Of a DNA stretch of 64,000 bases, positions 34,755 through 44,794 are shown piece by piece (the stretch's first letter is position 1; each line of letters opens with the position of its first letter). Both the position numbers and the translations under genes were made by a program. Below the pieces are notes generated by a model. That model did no database searches. It saw only the letters and a list, made by a program, of their open reading frames with translations, and had not been told where the DNA came from. Source of the stretch: Hyphomicrobiales bacterium (lineage in GTDB: Bacteria > Pseudomonadota > Alphaproteobacteria > Rhodospirillales > JACKKN01); NCBI GenBank assembly GCA_024236415.1, contig JACKKN010000019.1, positions 7,692 to 71,691 on the forward strand, in the 5' to 3' direction.

Positions 34755-35996
34755 TCAATCTTCCGGGTCGCCGTCCCCGTCGTCCTTGGCCAGGCGGGTA
34801 ATCACCGGGGTGCTGCGCGGGATCGGCTGGAACCGCCGCCGCAGCCCGACGATCAGCCGCCGCCCCTTGACCGAGCGGTAGGCGGCGAAGGCCACCAGCA
34901 CGGTCTGGATGACGATGGCCTGGAGATACAGGCCCTCGGGCCCCACCCGGCCCATGACCGTGGCCGCCAGCAGCGGGCCGCCCGAGGCGCTGAGGCCGTA
35001 GACGATGAGCAGGCCGCCCGCCACGTTGACCCGCTGTTCGGCGGTGACGGCGTCGTTGGCGTGGGCGGTGCACAGGGGATAGAGGGTATAGGCGCCGCCG
35101 CCGTACAGCACCGTATAGGCCAGCACCCAGTAGTGCCCGGCATGGGCGGTGAAGGCGAGGCCGACGCTGGCGGTGATGATCAGCAGGGCGACCCCGACCA
35201 TGACCCGGCGCCGGTCCATGCTGTCCGACAGGCGGCCCAGGGGCCATTGCAGGATCAGCCCGCCCAGGATGGTCAGGCCCATGAACCAGGAAATCTGGTG
35301 CAGGGAGAATCCGATGCCGCCGGCGAACACCGGCCCCATGCCGAAGAAGGCCGAATTGGTGAGCCCCGCCGCCACGGTGCCGACCACGGCCAGGGGCGAC
35401 AGGCGAAACAGGTCGCGCAGGCTGAACTTGACGCTGGTGGGCAGGGGCGGCGCCTTGGTGGTGGTCAGGGCCACCGGCACGATGGCGATGGAAAACAGCG
35501 CCGAGGCGAGCACGAACAGGCTGGCCGTGGTCGGGTCGCCCATGTTCAGCAGGAACTGCCCGCCGCCCAGGGCGGCGTAGTAGGCAATCATGTAGAAGGA
35601 CAGCACCTGGCCGCGGTTGGCGTTGTCGGCGCGCTCGTTGATCCAGCTTTCGGCGACCATGATCAGGCCCACCAGGCTGGCCCCGCCGGCGAAGCGGAAC
35701 AGGGCCCAGGCCCAGGGGTTGACCAGATAGGCGTGGCCCAGCGGCAGCACCGAGACGATGGCCGCGAAGGCGGCGAAGGCGCGGATGTGCCCCACCTGGC
35801 GGATCACCCGGCGGCACCAGAACACGCCGGCGATCTGGCCGGCGAAGTAGGCCGACATGATCAGGCCCACGGTCTCGGTGGCGTAGCCCTCGGCCCCGGC
35901 GCGCACGCCGATCAGGGTGCTGAACAGGCCGTGCCCCGACATCAGGAACACGATCGCCAGCATCAGGGAGGCCAGGGGCAGGAGGGCGCCGATCAC
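34755..35996 (-). CDS. major facilitator superfamily transporter
   Basis: 413 residues with about twelve membrane helices in two blocks, split by a cytoplasmic loop near 195-210. The loop after helix 2 (FWCRRVIRQVGH) and its repeat after helix 8 (PLGRLSDSMDRRRV) match the MFS signature. The N-terminus lies in the membrane at once, and the C-terminal tail is charged. The substrate is unknown; from its place between the ligase and the dehydrogenases it may import or export the amine or acid handled by this operon (inference). Confidence 0.88.
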   Translation of the reverse strand: MIGALLPLASLMLAIVFLMSGHGLFSTLIGVRAGAEGYATETVGLIMSAYFAGQIAGVFWCRRVIRQVGHIRAFAAFAAIVSVLPLGHAYLVNPWAWALFRFAGGASLVGLIMVAESWINERADNANRGQVLSFYMIAYYAALGGGQFLLNMGDPTTASLFVLASALFSIAIVPVALTTTKAPPLPTSVKFSLRDLFRLSPLAVVGTVAAGLTNSAFFGMGPVFAGGIGFSLHQISWFMGLTILGGLILQWPLGRLSDSMDRRRVMVGVALLIITASVGLAFTAHAGHYWVLAYTVLYGGGAYTLYPLCTAHANDAVTAEQRVNVAGGLLIVYGLSASGGPLLAATVMGRVGPEGLYLQAIVIQTVLVAFAAYRSVKGRRLIVGLRRRFQPIPRSTPVITRLAKDDGDGDPED

Positions 35997-36042
35997 GGCA
36001 GGGGTCCTTGTGCGGAGCGGGGGGGCACGGGCGGCGTCGCGG

Positions 36043-37410
36043 TCAGATGATCTCGAAGTACCGCGCCATCTCCCAGTCGGTGATGTGCTTGCGGAACTCG
36101 CGCTCCTCCCACTCGCGGGTGGCGGCGAAGTGGTCGACGAAGGCGTCGCCGAACAGGTCCCGCGCCGCCCGCGAGGCGCGCAGCCGGCCCGCCGCCTCCC
36201 ACAGGGTCGCCGGCAGGCGCAGGCGCTTGGGGTAGGTCCGGTCGTAGGCGTTGCCGATGGTCGGGGCCTCGGGCTCGATGCGGTTCTCGATCCCCCACAG
36301 GCCGGCGCCCAGGGCCGCGGCCAGGGCCAGGTAGGGGTTGGCGTCGGCGGCGGCGATGCGGTACTCGACCCGCTGCGACTTGGCCGAGCCGGGGATCACC
36401 CGCAGCGCGCAGGTGCGGTTGTCGATGCCCCAGGACGCCTCGGTCGGGGCCCAGAAGCCGGGGATCAGTCGGGTGTAGGAGTTGACCGTCGAGGCCACCA
36501 TGGCCAGCAGCTCGGGCATCAGCTTCTGTTGCCCGCCGACGAAGTGGCGCATGGCCTCGCCCATGCCGTGCTCGGCGGCCGGGTCGTGGAAGGCCGAGCC
36601 GCCGCCGGCGTGGTCCAGGGACAGGTGGATGTGGCCGCTCTGCCCCGGCCAGTCCGGCGACCACTTGGCCATGAAGGTGGCCATGCGCCCGGTCTTCTGG
36701 GCCAGGATCTTGGTGAAGGTCTTGAACAGGGCCGCCTTGTCGGCGGCGGCCAGGCCGCCGTCCACGGCGATGGCCGCCTCCAGCACCCCGGGGCCCGTCT
36801 CCTCGTGCAGGCCCTCCAGCAGGATGTCCATCTCGGCGAAGCCGTCCAGCATGTCGCGGTAGAAGTCCGAGTGCACGGTGTTGCGCAGCACCGAGTAGCC
36901 GAAGAACCCCGGCGCCATGGGCTTCAGGCCGCGGTAGTTCTTCTCGCGCACGCTGTCGGGGGTCTCGTCGAAGACGAAGAACTCGTACTCGAACCCGGCC
37001 TTGGCGGCCAGGCCCATGGCGGCGGCCCGGTCCAGCACCCGGCGCAGGATGCCGCGCGGGCAGACCCCCTCCATGGGTTCATCGAACTCGCCCAGGAAGA
37101 ACAGCATGCCGTCCTCCCAGGGGATCTCGCGGCAGGAATCGGGCAGCAGGCGCACCGGGGCGTCGGGGTATCCCGTGTGCCAGCCGGTGACGGCGACGTT
37201 GTCGTACAGCTGGTCGTTGGAATCCCAGCCCAGCACCACGTCGCAGAAGCCGAAACCGCCGTCCAGGGCCGAGAAGAATTTCTCGCGCGACATGTACTTG
37301 CCGCGCAGGATGCCGTCCACGTCGAACACGCCCACCTTGACGTGCGAGAGGCCGCGCGCCTCGACGATGCGGCGCGCGTCGGCCGCCGTCTTCACTTCCC
37401 TGGGAACCAT
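36043..37410 (-). CDS. glutamine-synthetase-like gamma-glutamyl ligase
   Basis: 455 residues. It is GS-fold with the family elements FDVDGILRGKY at the N-terminus, AGFEYEFFVFDE, SGHIHLSLD (ammonia/ATP site), IPGFWAPTEASWGIDNRTCALRV and VEYRIAAADANPYLALAAALG. It lacks the adenylylation loop and length of housekeeping GlnA. The best-known relatives of this type are PuuA-like ligases that join glutamate to an amine. In this operon such a role fits well with the dehydrogenases and the two amidotransferases across the convergent border. A true glutamine synthetase cannot be excluded. Confidence 0.88.
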   Translation of the reverse strand: MVPREVKTAADARRIVEARGLSHVKVGVFDVDGILRGKYMSREKFFSALDGGFGFCDVVLGWDSNDQLYDNVAVTGWHTGYPDAPVRLLPDSCREIPWEDGMLFFLGEFDEPMEGVCPRGILRRVLDRAAAMGLAAKAGFEYEFFVFDETPDSVREKNYRGLKPMAPGFFGYSVLRNTVHSDFYRDMLDGFAEMDILLEGLHEETGPGVLEAAIAVDGGLAAADKAALFKTFTKILAQKTGRMATFMAKWSPDWPGQSGHIHLSLDHAGGGSAFHDPAAEHGMGEAMRHFVGGQQKLMPELLAMVASTVNSYTRLIPGFWAPTEASWGIDNRTCALRVIPGSAKSQRVEYRIAAADANPYLALAAALGAGLWGIENRIEPEAPTIGNAYDRTYPKRLRLPATLWEAAGRLRASRAARDLFGDAFVDHFAATREWEEREFRKHITDWEMARYFEII

Positions 37411-37437
37411 GGACCCGTCCCTCCGCGCCTGAACCGC

Positions 37438-38430
37438 TCAGGGCTCCGAAGATAGCACTTTGGCCAGACGAGAGAAGTCCCCATCCGTGCCCGGCAGGCC
37501 GAACCGCAGCCAGGCGGGCCGGGCCGGGAAGGTGCGCACCAGGATGGCGGCGCCGGCCAGGCGCGCGGCCAGGTCCGGCGCCCGGTCGTGGGCGGCCAGC
37601 ACGAACAGGTCGGTGCCGCCGACGACGGCGAGCCCGGCGCCGGTCAGCAGGGCCCGCAGGCGCGCCGCGTCGCCGGCCAGGCGGGCCCGCGTTTCGGCGA
37701 TCCAGGCGCCGTCGGTCAGGGCGGCGGCGGCGACCTTGGCCGCCGGCCCCGACACCGCCCAGGGGCCCAGGGCCGCGGCCAGGTCGGTGGCCAGGGGCGG
37801 GGCGGCGATGGCGAAGCCCAGGCGCAGGCCGGCCAGGCCGAAGAACTTGCCGAACGAGCGCAGGACCACCAGGTCGGCCCCGGCCACGTCGCCGGCCAGG
37901 GTGGCGTCGGGGACGACGTCGGCGAAGGCCTCGTCCACCACCACCCGGGTGCCGGCCTGGGCCAGGTCCCGCAGGGCGCCGCCGGGCCAGCGCCGGCCGT
38001 CGGGGTTGTTGGGGTTGACGGCCACCACCACGGCGAAGCCGTCGCCGGGGGCGGGTGGGGCGTCGACCTCGGCGACCCGGTGCCCGGCGGCGCGCCAGGC
38101 GGCGGCGTGCTCGTTGTAGGTGGGGCCGACCACGGCCACCCGCGCCCCGGGCGGGGCCAGGCGCGGCAGCCACTGGATCACCGCCTGGGAACCCGGCGCC
38201 GGCACCACGCAGGCCGGGTCCGGGGCGCCGTAGTACCGCGCGGCGGCGGCGCGCAGGCCGGCCATCATTTCCCGGTCCGGCAGGCGCGCCCAGGTTCGCG
38301 GGGCCAGGGCGGGCAGGGGGTAGGGGCGCGGGTTGATGCCCGTGGACAGGTCCAGCCACCGGTCCGCCGGGATGCCCTGGGCACGCGCCGCCGCGTCGAT
38401 GCCGCCGCCGTGGTCGCGCTGCTCCGCCAT
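37438..38430 (-). CDS. CobD/HisC-like PLP-dependent aminotransferase fold enzyme
   Basis: 330 residues. Class I/II aminotransferase fold with VVAVNPNNPDGR, VVVDEAFADVVPD and the PLP lysine in LRSFGKFFGLAGLRLG. The start (GGGIDAAARAQGIPADRWLDLSTGINP) is typical of threonine-phosphate decarboxylase (CobD, CobC in alphaproteobacteria), which makes the aminopropanol arm of cobalamin. No other cobalamin gene is in the window. It is instead the first gene of the GS-like/MFS/ALDH/Fe-ADH/GFA run, 27 bp ahead of the ligase, so a role in amine metabolism is possible. Histidinol-phosphate aminotransferase is less likely. Confidence 0.82.
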   Translation of the reverse strand: MAEQRDHGGGIDAAARAQGIPADRWLDLSTGINPRPYPLPALAPRTWARLPDREMMAGLRAAAARYYGAPDPACVVPAPGSQAVIQWLPRLAPPGARVAVVGPTYNEHAAAWRAAGHRVAEVDAPPAPGDGFAVVVAVNPNNPDGRRWPGGALRDLAQAGTRVVVDEAFADVVPDATLAGDVAGADLVVLRSFGKFFGLAGLRLGFAIAAPPLATDLAAALGPWAVSGPAAKVAAAALTDGAWIAETRARLAGDAARLRALLTGAGLAVVGGTDLFVLAAHDRAPDLAARLAGAAILVRTFPARPAWLRFGLPGTDGDFSRLAKVLSSEP

Positions 38431-38556
38431 GGTTCCGTTCCCGCCTGCCGCGGCCGTCCATCCCGGCCCGGTTCCTGCCGCACAGGGGTATTAGACCAGG
38501 GGCCGCGCCCTGGCGACGGAAAACTGGCGCCGGTGCCCAAAGTGACTGTGTAATAA

Positions 38557-38592
38557 TGTGGTAAATTGCCCGAATTTGTGGCAAATTTCCCG
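38557..38592. repeat. two 16-bp direct repeats upstream of the DMT gene
   Basis: TGTGGTAAATTGCCCG (38557-38572) recurs as TGTGGCAAATTTCCCG (38577-38592) with two differences and a 20-bp period, i.e. two helical turns. They end 24 bp before the DMT start in AT-richer DNA. A further TGTG sits 10 bp upstream. This is a plausible tandem activator or repressor site. Confidence 0.5.
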
Positions 38593-38615
38593 TCCGAGCC
38601 CACGGAGGAACCTGC

Positions 38616-39500
38616 TTGGACCCCCTGATCGCGTTGATGGTGCTGGTGTCGGCGGCCCTGCACCCCCTGTGGAACGCCCTGATCAAGCGCGACGGCCAGC
38701 CCGAGGCCGGGTTCCTGGCCATGATCTGCATGCTGATGGTGCTGGGCGGCACCCATTCGCTGGTGGCCGGCCACGACCTGCTGGCGGCCTGGCGCCACGG
38801 GCACCTGATCGTCATGTCGGCGGCCGGCCAGGTGCTGTACGGCTCGCTGCTGGCCCTGACCCTGCGCCGCGGCGACCTTTCGACCTACTACCCCATCATC
38901 CGCTCGTCGCCGGTGTTCATCGTCGCCGTGGGCCTGGCCACGGGGGCGAGCTACGGCGCCGTCCTGCTGGCCGGCATCGCCATGGTGGTGGCCGGGGCCT
39001 TCTTCCTGCAGTTCCGGCCCGGGGCGCGCCTGCTGTCCGATCCCGCGACCCTGCTGATGGCCCTGGGCGCCATGGCCGGCACCGGCATCTATTCCATCTC
39101 CGACAGCGCCCTGATGCGCGAGATCGAGCCGCCGGTCCTGTTCTTCTGGATCGAGATCCTGGACCTGCCCTGCCTGGTGGTCGTGTTCACGCTGCTGGCG
39201 CGGCGCACCGGCGGGCCGGGAACGAGCCTGGCCCGGTCGGCGGCGGGCCTGTTCCAGTGGCTGCGCACGCCCCTGCGCTACGCCGCCACGGGGGTGATCT
39301 GCTACGCCTCCTACTTCCTGATCCTGCTGGCCTTCCAGCGCGGCGGCGACGTCGCTGCCGTGGCCGCGGTGCGCCAGGCGTCGATCCCGTTCTCGGTGCT
39401 GATCGGCGGCCTGTGGCTGAAGGAGGCGCGGCTGGTGCAGCGCCTGGCCGCCTCGGCGGTGCTGGCGGCCGGCATCGTCGTCATCGTCCTGTCGCCTTGA
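38616..39500 (+). CDS. EamA/DMT-family transporter
   Basis: 294 residues from TTG 38616, supported by GGAGG eight bases upstream. About ten membrane helices form two EamA halves, starting MDPLIALMVLVSAALHPLWNALIKRD and ending with a helix IVVIVLSP. Such carriers export amino acids or related metabolites, or take up small solutes; the substrate is not evident. It is 28 bp ahead of the PLP enzyme gene and probably co-transcribed with it, so it may carry that enzyme's substrate or product. Confidence 0.88.
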   Translation: MDPLIALMVLVSAALHPLWNALIKRDGQPEAGFLAMICMLMVLGGTHSLVAGHDLLAAWRHGHLIVMSAAGQVLYGSLLALTLRRGDLSTYYPIIRSSPVFIVAVGLATGASYGAVLLAGIAMVVAGAFFLQFRPGARLLSDPATLLMALGAMAGTGIYSISDSALMREIEPPVLFFWIEILDLPCLVVVFTLLARRTGGPGTSLARSAAGLFQWLRTPLRYAATGVICYASYFLILLAFQRGGDVAAVAAVRQASIPFSVLIGGLWLKEARLVQRLAASAVLAAGIVVIVLSP

Positions 39501-39528
39501 ATCCCTATCCTGTGCCCGGAGGCCCGCC

Positions 39529-40932
39529 ATGACCCCGTCCCACCGTCCCGGCCGCGAGCCCGCCTTCTCCGAGGGCGACAGCAACCTGAGCCCGCGCCGC
39601 GACGCCTGGGCCCGCGCCCACCGCGGCCCGGCCGGCGCGGCCATGGTCGCCGCCGACGCCGCCCACTTCCTGCACCAGTCCCTGTCCACCCCCTGCCTGA
39701 CCGGCCTGCGCCGGGCCGAGGGCATCTGGATCGAGGACGCCGACGGGCGACGGTACATGGATTTTCACGGCAACAATGTGCACCACATCGGGTACGGCCA
39801 CCCGCGCCTGGTCGCGGCGGTGAAGGCGCAGATGGACGAGCTGCCGTTCTCGCCGCGGCGCTTCACCAACGAACCGGCCATCGAGCTGGCGCGCGAACTG
39901 GCGCGGATCGCGCCCGGCGACCTGGACAGGGTGCTGCTGGCCACCGGCGGCTCGGACGCCATCGAGATGGCCATGAAGATCGCCCGTGCCGCCACCGGCC
40001 GGTTCAAGACCGTCTCGTTCTGGGATTCGTTCCACGGCGCCGGGTTCGGCGCCGTCAGTGTCGGCGGCGAGGAGCTGTTCCGCTCCGGCCCCGTGGGCCC
40101 GCTGCTGCCCGGCGCCGGGCACGTGGCGCCGTTCGCCTGCTACCGCTGCCCCTACGGCTACCGCGACCGGGACGGGGCGCCCGACCTGGACGCCTGCGGC
40201 ATGGCCTGCGCCAACATGGTGCGCTACGTGCTGGAAAAGGAGCGCGACGTGGCCGCGGTCATCGCCGAGCCCCTGCGCGCCGTGCCCTACGTGCCGCCGC
40301 CCGGGTTCTGGCAGGCGGTGCGCCGGGCCTGCGACGACCACGGCGCGCTGCTGATCTTCGACGAGATCCCCAACGGCCTGGGCAAGACCGGGCGCATGTT
40401 CGCCAGCGAGCATTTCGGCGTGGTGCCCGACATGGTGGCCGTGGGCAAGGCGCTCGGCGGCGGCATGCTGCCCATCGCCGCCCTCATCGCCCGGCCGGGG
40501 CTGGACGTACTGGCCGACCGGGCCGTGGGCCACTACACCCACGAGAAGAACCCGGTCACGGCGCGGGCCGCCCTGACCACCCTGCGCATCATCGCCGACG
40601 AGGGGCTGGTGGCCAACGCGGCCCGGGTCGGCGCCCGCGCGCTGGATCGCCTGCGCGCCATGAAGGACCGCCACCGGGCCATCGGCGACGTGCGCGGCCT
40701 GGGCCTGGTGCTGGGGGTCGAGCTGGTGGCCGACCGGGCCACCAAGGCGCCGGCCGCGGACCTGGCCGACCGGGTCCTGTACAACTGCCTGGGGCGGGGG
40801 CTCAGCTTCAAGACCACCTTCGGCAACGTGCTGACCCTGACCCCGCCGCTGGTGACCACCGCGGTGGACATGGACCGGGCCCTGGACATCCTGGAAAACG
40901 CCCTGGCCGAGGAGACGGCGGCGCAGACGTGA
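39529..40932 (+). CDS. class III aminotransferase-fold PLP enzyme, PbfA-like
   Basis: 467 residues. The subgroup III fold has the PLP site GGSDAIEMAMKIARA, DSFHGAGFGA, the Asp in LIFDEIPNGLGKTG and the Schiff-base lysine in VAVGKALGGGM. The N-terminal stretch FSEGDSNLSPRRDAW, HQSLSTPC and RYMDFHGNNVHHIGYGHPR resembles proteins annotated as (R)-1-hydroxy-2-aminoethylphosphonate ammonia-lyase (PbfA), which yields phosphonoacetaldehyde. No phosphonate hydrolase (PhnX) or phn gene is in the window, so a generic omega-aminotransferase or another ammonia-lyase remains possible. Family confidence is high, exact reaction moderate. Confidence 0.8.
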   Translation: MTPSHRPGREPAFSEGDSNLSPRRDAWARAHRGPAGAAMVAADAAHFLHQSLSTPCLTGLRRAEGIWIEDADGRRYMDFHGNNVHHIGYGHPRLVAAVKAQMDELPFSPRRFTNEPAIELARELARIAPGDLDRVLLATGGSDAIEMAMKIARAATGRFKTVSFWDSFHGAGFGAVSVGGEELFRSGPVGPLLPGAGHVAPFACYRCPYGYRDRDGAPDLDACGMACANMVRYVLEKERDVAAVIAEPLRAVPYVPPPGFWQAVRRACDDHGALLIFDEIPNGLGKTGRMFASEHFGVVPDMVAVGKALGGGMLPIAALIARPGLDVLADRAVGHYTHEKNPVTARAALTTLRIIADEGLVANAARVGARALDRLRAMKDRHRAIGDVRGLGLVLGVELVADRATKAPAADLADRVLYNCLGRGLSFKTTFGNVLTLTPPLVTTAVDMDRALDILENALAEETAAQT

Positions 40933-41130
40933 CAAGACGAACAAACCTGCGACTTGGGCGTGACTGGCGGCGCGGCAACGGGGTCTGCGATTTTACTTTT
41001 CATTCTCAAATAAAGCTGCCAGATTTGCTTGGGCGGTCGGCCGCGGCCGCCTTTCTGGCTGGGTTGCGCCCATGGTCGACAGGACCGCTGCCCCGCCCCG
41101 CCGCCGTGACCGGCGAGGGGACGGGCCGAC

Positions 41131-41349
41131 ATGAAGCTGGCGAAGATGTACGTGACCGACGCCGCGTCGCGGCGCCGGTGCTGCGAAACCTTGATCCAGA
41201 CCGAACTGGGAACCTATTTCATCCTGGCCGAGGACATGGCCACGGGCGACGTGCGCTCGCGCCGCATTTCGCCCGACGAGGCGACCCGGTTCCTGGCCGC
41301 CGCCGAGCGGGCCGCCGGCGCCCCCGAGGAGACCGCGTCCTATCGCTGA
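41131..41349 (+). CDS. small hypothetical protein, 72 residues
   Basis: 72 residues from ATG 41131 with GAGGGGACGG upstream. The sequence (KMYVTDAASRRRCCETLIQTELGTYFILAEDMATGDVRSRRISPDEATRFL) is compact and predicted to be alpha/beta without membrane segments. There is no known domain. It is 198 bp after the PLP enzyme gene and convergent with the SiaB-like gene (15 bp). The codon use is like that of its neighbours, so it is likely real, but the function is unknown. Confidence 0.6.
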   Translation: MKLAKMYVTDAASRRRCCETLIQTELGTYFILAEDMATGDVRSRRISPDEATRFLAAAERAAGAPEETASYR

Positions 41350-41364
41350 GCCGGGCGGGCGCCC

Positions 41365-41922
41365 TCAGCCGACCTTGGCCCTAAGGCCGAAATAGGCGTG
41401 CCGGTCGTCGACGTCGACGAAATCGAACTCGATGCCGTTGGTGGAGCGGCGGGCGATCTCGATGAAGCCCAGTCCGACGGAGGTGCCGTTCATGGGCACC
41501 TCGTCGCGCAGGGTCTGGCGGTAAAGCTGCTTCAGCCCGTCCTGGTCCTGAGTCTTCAGGTGCTCCAGCGACGCGCGCAGGCGCCCCACGTCCTCCTTGC
41601 GCACCAGGTTGCCGCTGGCGACGAAATAGCCGTCGCCGGAGCGCCCGATGGCCACCGAGCCGCTGCGCAATTCCTGCTCCGCCACCCCCTCGGCGCCATG
41701 CTCGACGGCGGCCGAATGGCGGATGATGTTCTGCACCTCCTCGACCAGGACGGAGAACACGTTGCGCGCCTTGCGGCTGTCCTGGAATTCCATGGTCAGC
41801 TTGGCCTTGACGGCGTTGCCCAGGCCCGTGAGGACTTCCTCGTTCAGGTAGCCGTCGTAGAAAAAAATGACGTTGTCGGCGGCAAGCTGCTGTCGCAGAC
41901 CGTCGGTTTCCTCAGCCAGCAT
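41365..41922 (-). CDS. SiaB/DUF6272-family protein
   Basis: 185 residues. The pattern matches the SiaB-like family: VIFFYDGYLNEEVLTGLGNAVK, RNVFSVLVEEVQNIIRHSA, SGSVAIGRSGDGYFVASGNLV, LRASLEHLKTQDQDGLKQLYRQTL and VGLGFIEIARRS. SiaB of Pseudomonas is a kinase for the anti-sigma-antagonist-like SiaC, in the SiaABCD system that controls a diguanylate cyclase. Here there is no SiaA, SiaC or SiaD next to it. An HATPase-like function is likely, with its partner elsewhere. It has its own promoter region in the long gap upstream. Confidence 0.8.
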   Translation of the reverse strand: MLAEETDGLRQQLAADNVIFFYDGYLNEEVLTGLGNAVKAKLTMEFQDSRKARNVFSVLVEEVQNIIRHSAAVEHGAEGVAEQELRSGSVAIGRSGDGYFVASGNLVRKEDVGRLRASLEHLKTQDQDGLKQLYRQTLRDEVPMNGTSVGLGFIEIARRSTNGIEFDFVDVDDRHAYFGLRAKVG

Positions 41923-42354
41923 GGCCCAACCCCACCTTGCGCCGGCGTCGTGGTCGCGCCGGTCGCCCTCCGATAAACGTCGCCGGACGGTGTCGGGGGC
42001 CGGGCCCCACCAGTGTCCGGCGCAGGGTTGTTATATTTGTTTTCCCTGCGAACAGAACTATACCACCCAACCCCGGGTTTCCGCCAGACCGTCCGTGCCC
42101 CTGCTGTGACGTTTGCCGCGCTATTCGCTTGCAACGGACGCCGTTTCTGCTACAACGCGGTCCTCGGAACGGACATGGATGCCATGCAGCACCTTCGGGC
42201 CCAGCGACGACGAATGATCCCGCGCTCCACGCGCGCCTGATCGCGCCTGCCCGCCTTCCGCCCCTTCCGAACATCCAGCCCCTACGGACGGCACCCCGGG
42301 ACGCGACGGCCGCGCCGCCTCCGCCACCTCGACCATGCCTGGGACCCGACCGCC
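41923..42354. other. 432-bp intergenic region
   Basis: This gap separates the divergent SiaB-like and GNAT genes. It must hold promoters for both, but no clear -35/-10 pair stands out. It contains an inverted repeat CGCAGGG-N16-CCCTGCG (42021-42050) around an AT-rich core. Short reading frames, such as one at 42013-42240, have no ribosome site or protein-like sequence. Nothing else was found. Confidence 0.5.
42021..42050. promoter_or_regulatory. 7-bp inverted repeat with AT-rich core
   Basis: CGCAGGG (42021-42027) and CCCTGCG (42044-42050) flank a 16-base T-rich core. It is about 100 bp upstream of the SiaB-like gene and may be an operator or a hairpin. No regulator can be named. Confidence 0.35.
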
Positions 42355-42882
42355 ATGTTTCACCTGACTCCGCAACAGACCGACGACGCCGCCGCCGTTT
42401 CCGCGCTCCTCGACCGGGCCTTCGGCCCCGGGCGCAAGGCCAAGACCTCGTATACCTTCCGCCGCGGCCTGGCGCCGGTGCACGGCCTCAGCTTCGTCGC
42501 CCGCGAGCACGGGGTGGTGGTGGGCACCATCCGCTACTGGCCGGTGCGGGTGGCCGGCGACGGGGCGGCGGTGCCGGCCTTGCTGCTGGGCCCGGTGGCC
42601 GTGGAGCCGGTGCGCCAGGGGGAGGGCATGGGCGTCGAGCTGATCCGCCACACCCTGCGCCTGGCCGCCGCGGCCGGGCACCGGGTGGTGCTGCTGGTGG
42701 GCGACGCCGACTACTACGGCCGCTTCGGCTTCGAGCCGGCGGCGCCGCTCGGCATCGCCATGCCCGGCCAGCCGGACCGGCTGATGGTGCGCGAGCTGGT
42801 TCCGGGCGCCCTGGACGGCCTGCGCGGCACGGTCGTCCACTGGGGGTGTCTTCGACGGGGCGCCGCCGCCCGCGCCGCCTGA
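42355..42882 (+). CDS. GNAT-family N-acetyltransferase
   Basis: 175 residues. The GNAT fold starts MFHLTPQQTDDAAAVSALLDRAFGPGRK. The acetyl-CoA loop lies in LLGPVAVEPVRQGEGMGVELIRHTL, and the later strand LLVGDADYYGRFGFEPA is typical of YhbS-type acetyltransferases. The acceptor may be a small amine or a protein and is unknown. It is 154 bp upstream of the acyl-CoA ligase gene on the same strand; the ligase has its own promoter. Confidence 0.87.
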   Translation: MFHLTPQQTDDAAAVSALLDRAFGPGRKAKTSYTFRRGLAPVHGLSFVAREHGVVVGTIRYWPVRVAGDGAAVPALLLGPVAVEPVRQGEGMGVELIRHTLRLAAAAGHRVVLLVGDADYYGRFGFEPAAPLGIAMPGQPDRLMVRELVPGALDGLRGTVVHWGCLRRGAAARAA

Positions 42883-42966
42883 GACCGGCGCCGGATTCGG
42901 CGGCCGGCCCGCCTGACGGGGCCGGCGGTCGCCGCACTTTTTGCCCCGGTGGGGCCGCGCTATGCA

Positions 42967-42994
42967 TTGACTGTCCCCCGCACCGGGATACTCT
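42967..42994 (+). promoter_or_regulatory. predicted sigma-70-type promoter for acyl-CoA ligase
   Basis: TTGACT (42967-42972) and TACTCT (42989-42994) are separated by 16 bp and lie 43 bp upstream of the ATG. The -35 fits the consensus well and the -10 moderately. Confidence 0.5.
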
Positions 42995-43036
42995 GTGTGC
43001 AACCAAAAGCACACGAAACCCAAAGGGAGGGATACC

Positions 43037-44674
<1,638 letters not shown>

Positions 44675-44794
44675 GGTCAAGGCGGCGGCCCCCGGGGTTC
44701 CCCGGCCACCCCGGCGGCCGCCCCGCAGGCCGCCGCCCGCGACCCTGGCTGAACCGGCGGACCGCATCCGCGGCCCCGCCCCCGGGCAAGCCAA

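Noticed and set aside
42013..42240. 75-codon frame in the gap between the SiaB-like and GNAT genes
   Set aside because: No ribosome site, no protein-like composition, and it crosses the inverted repeat and probable promoter area.
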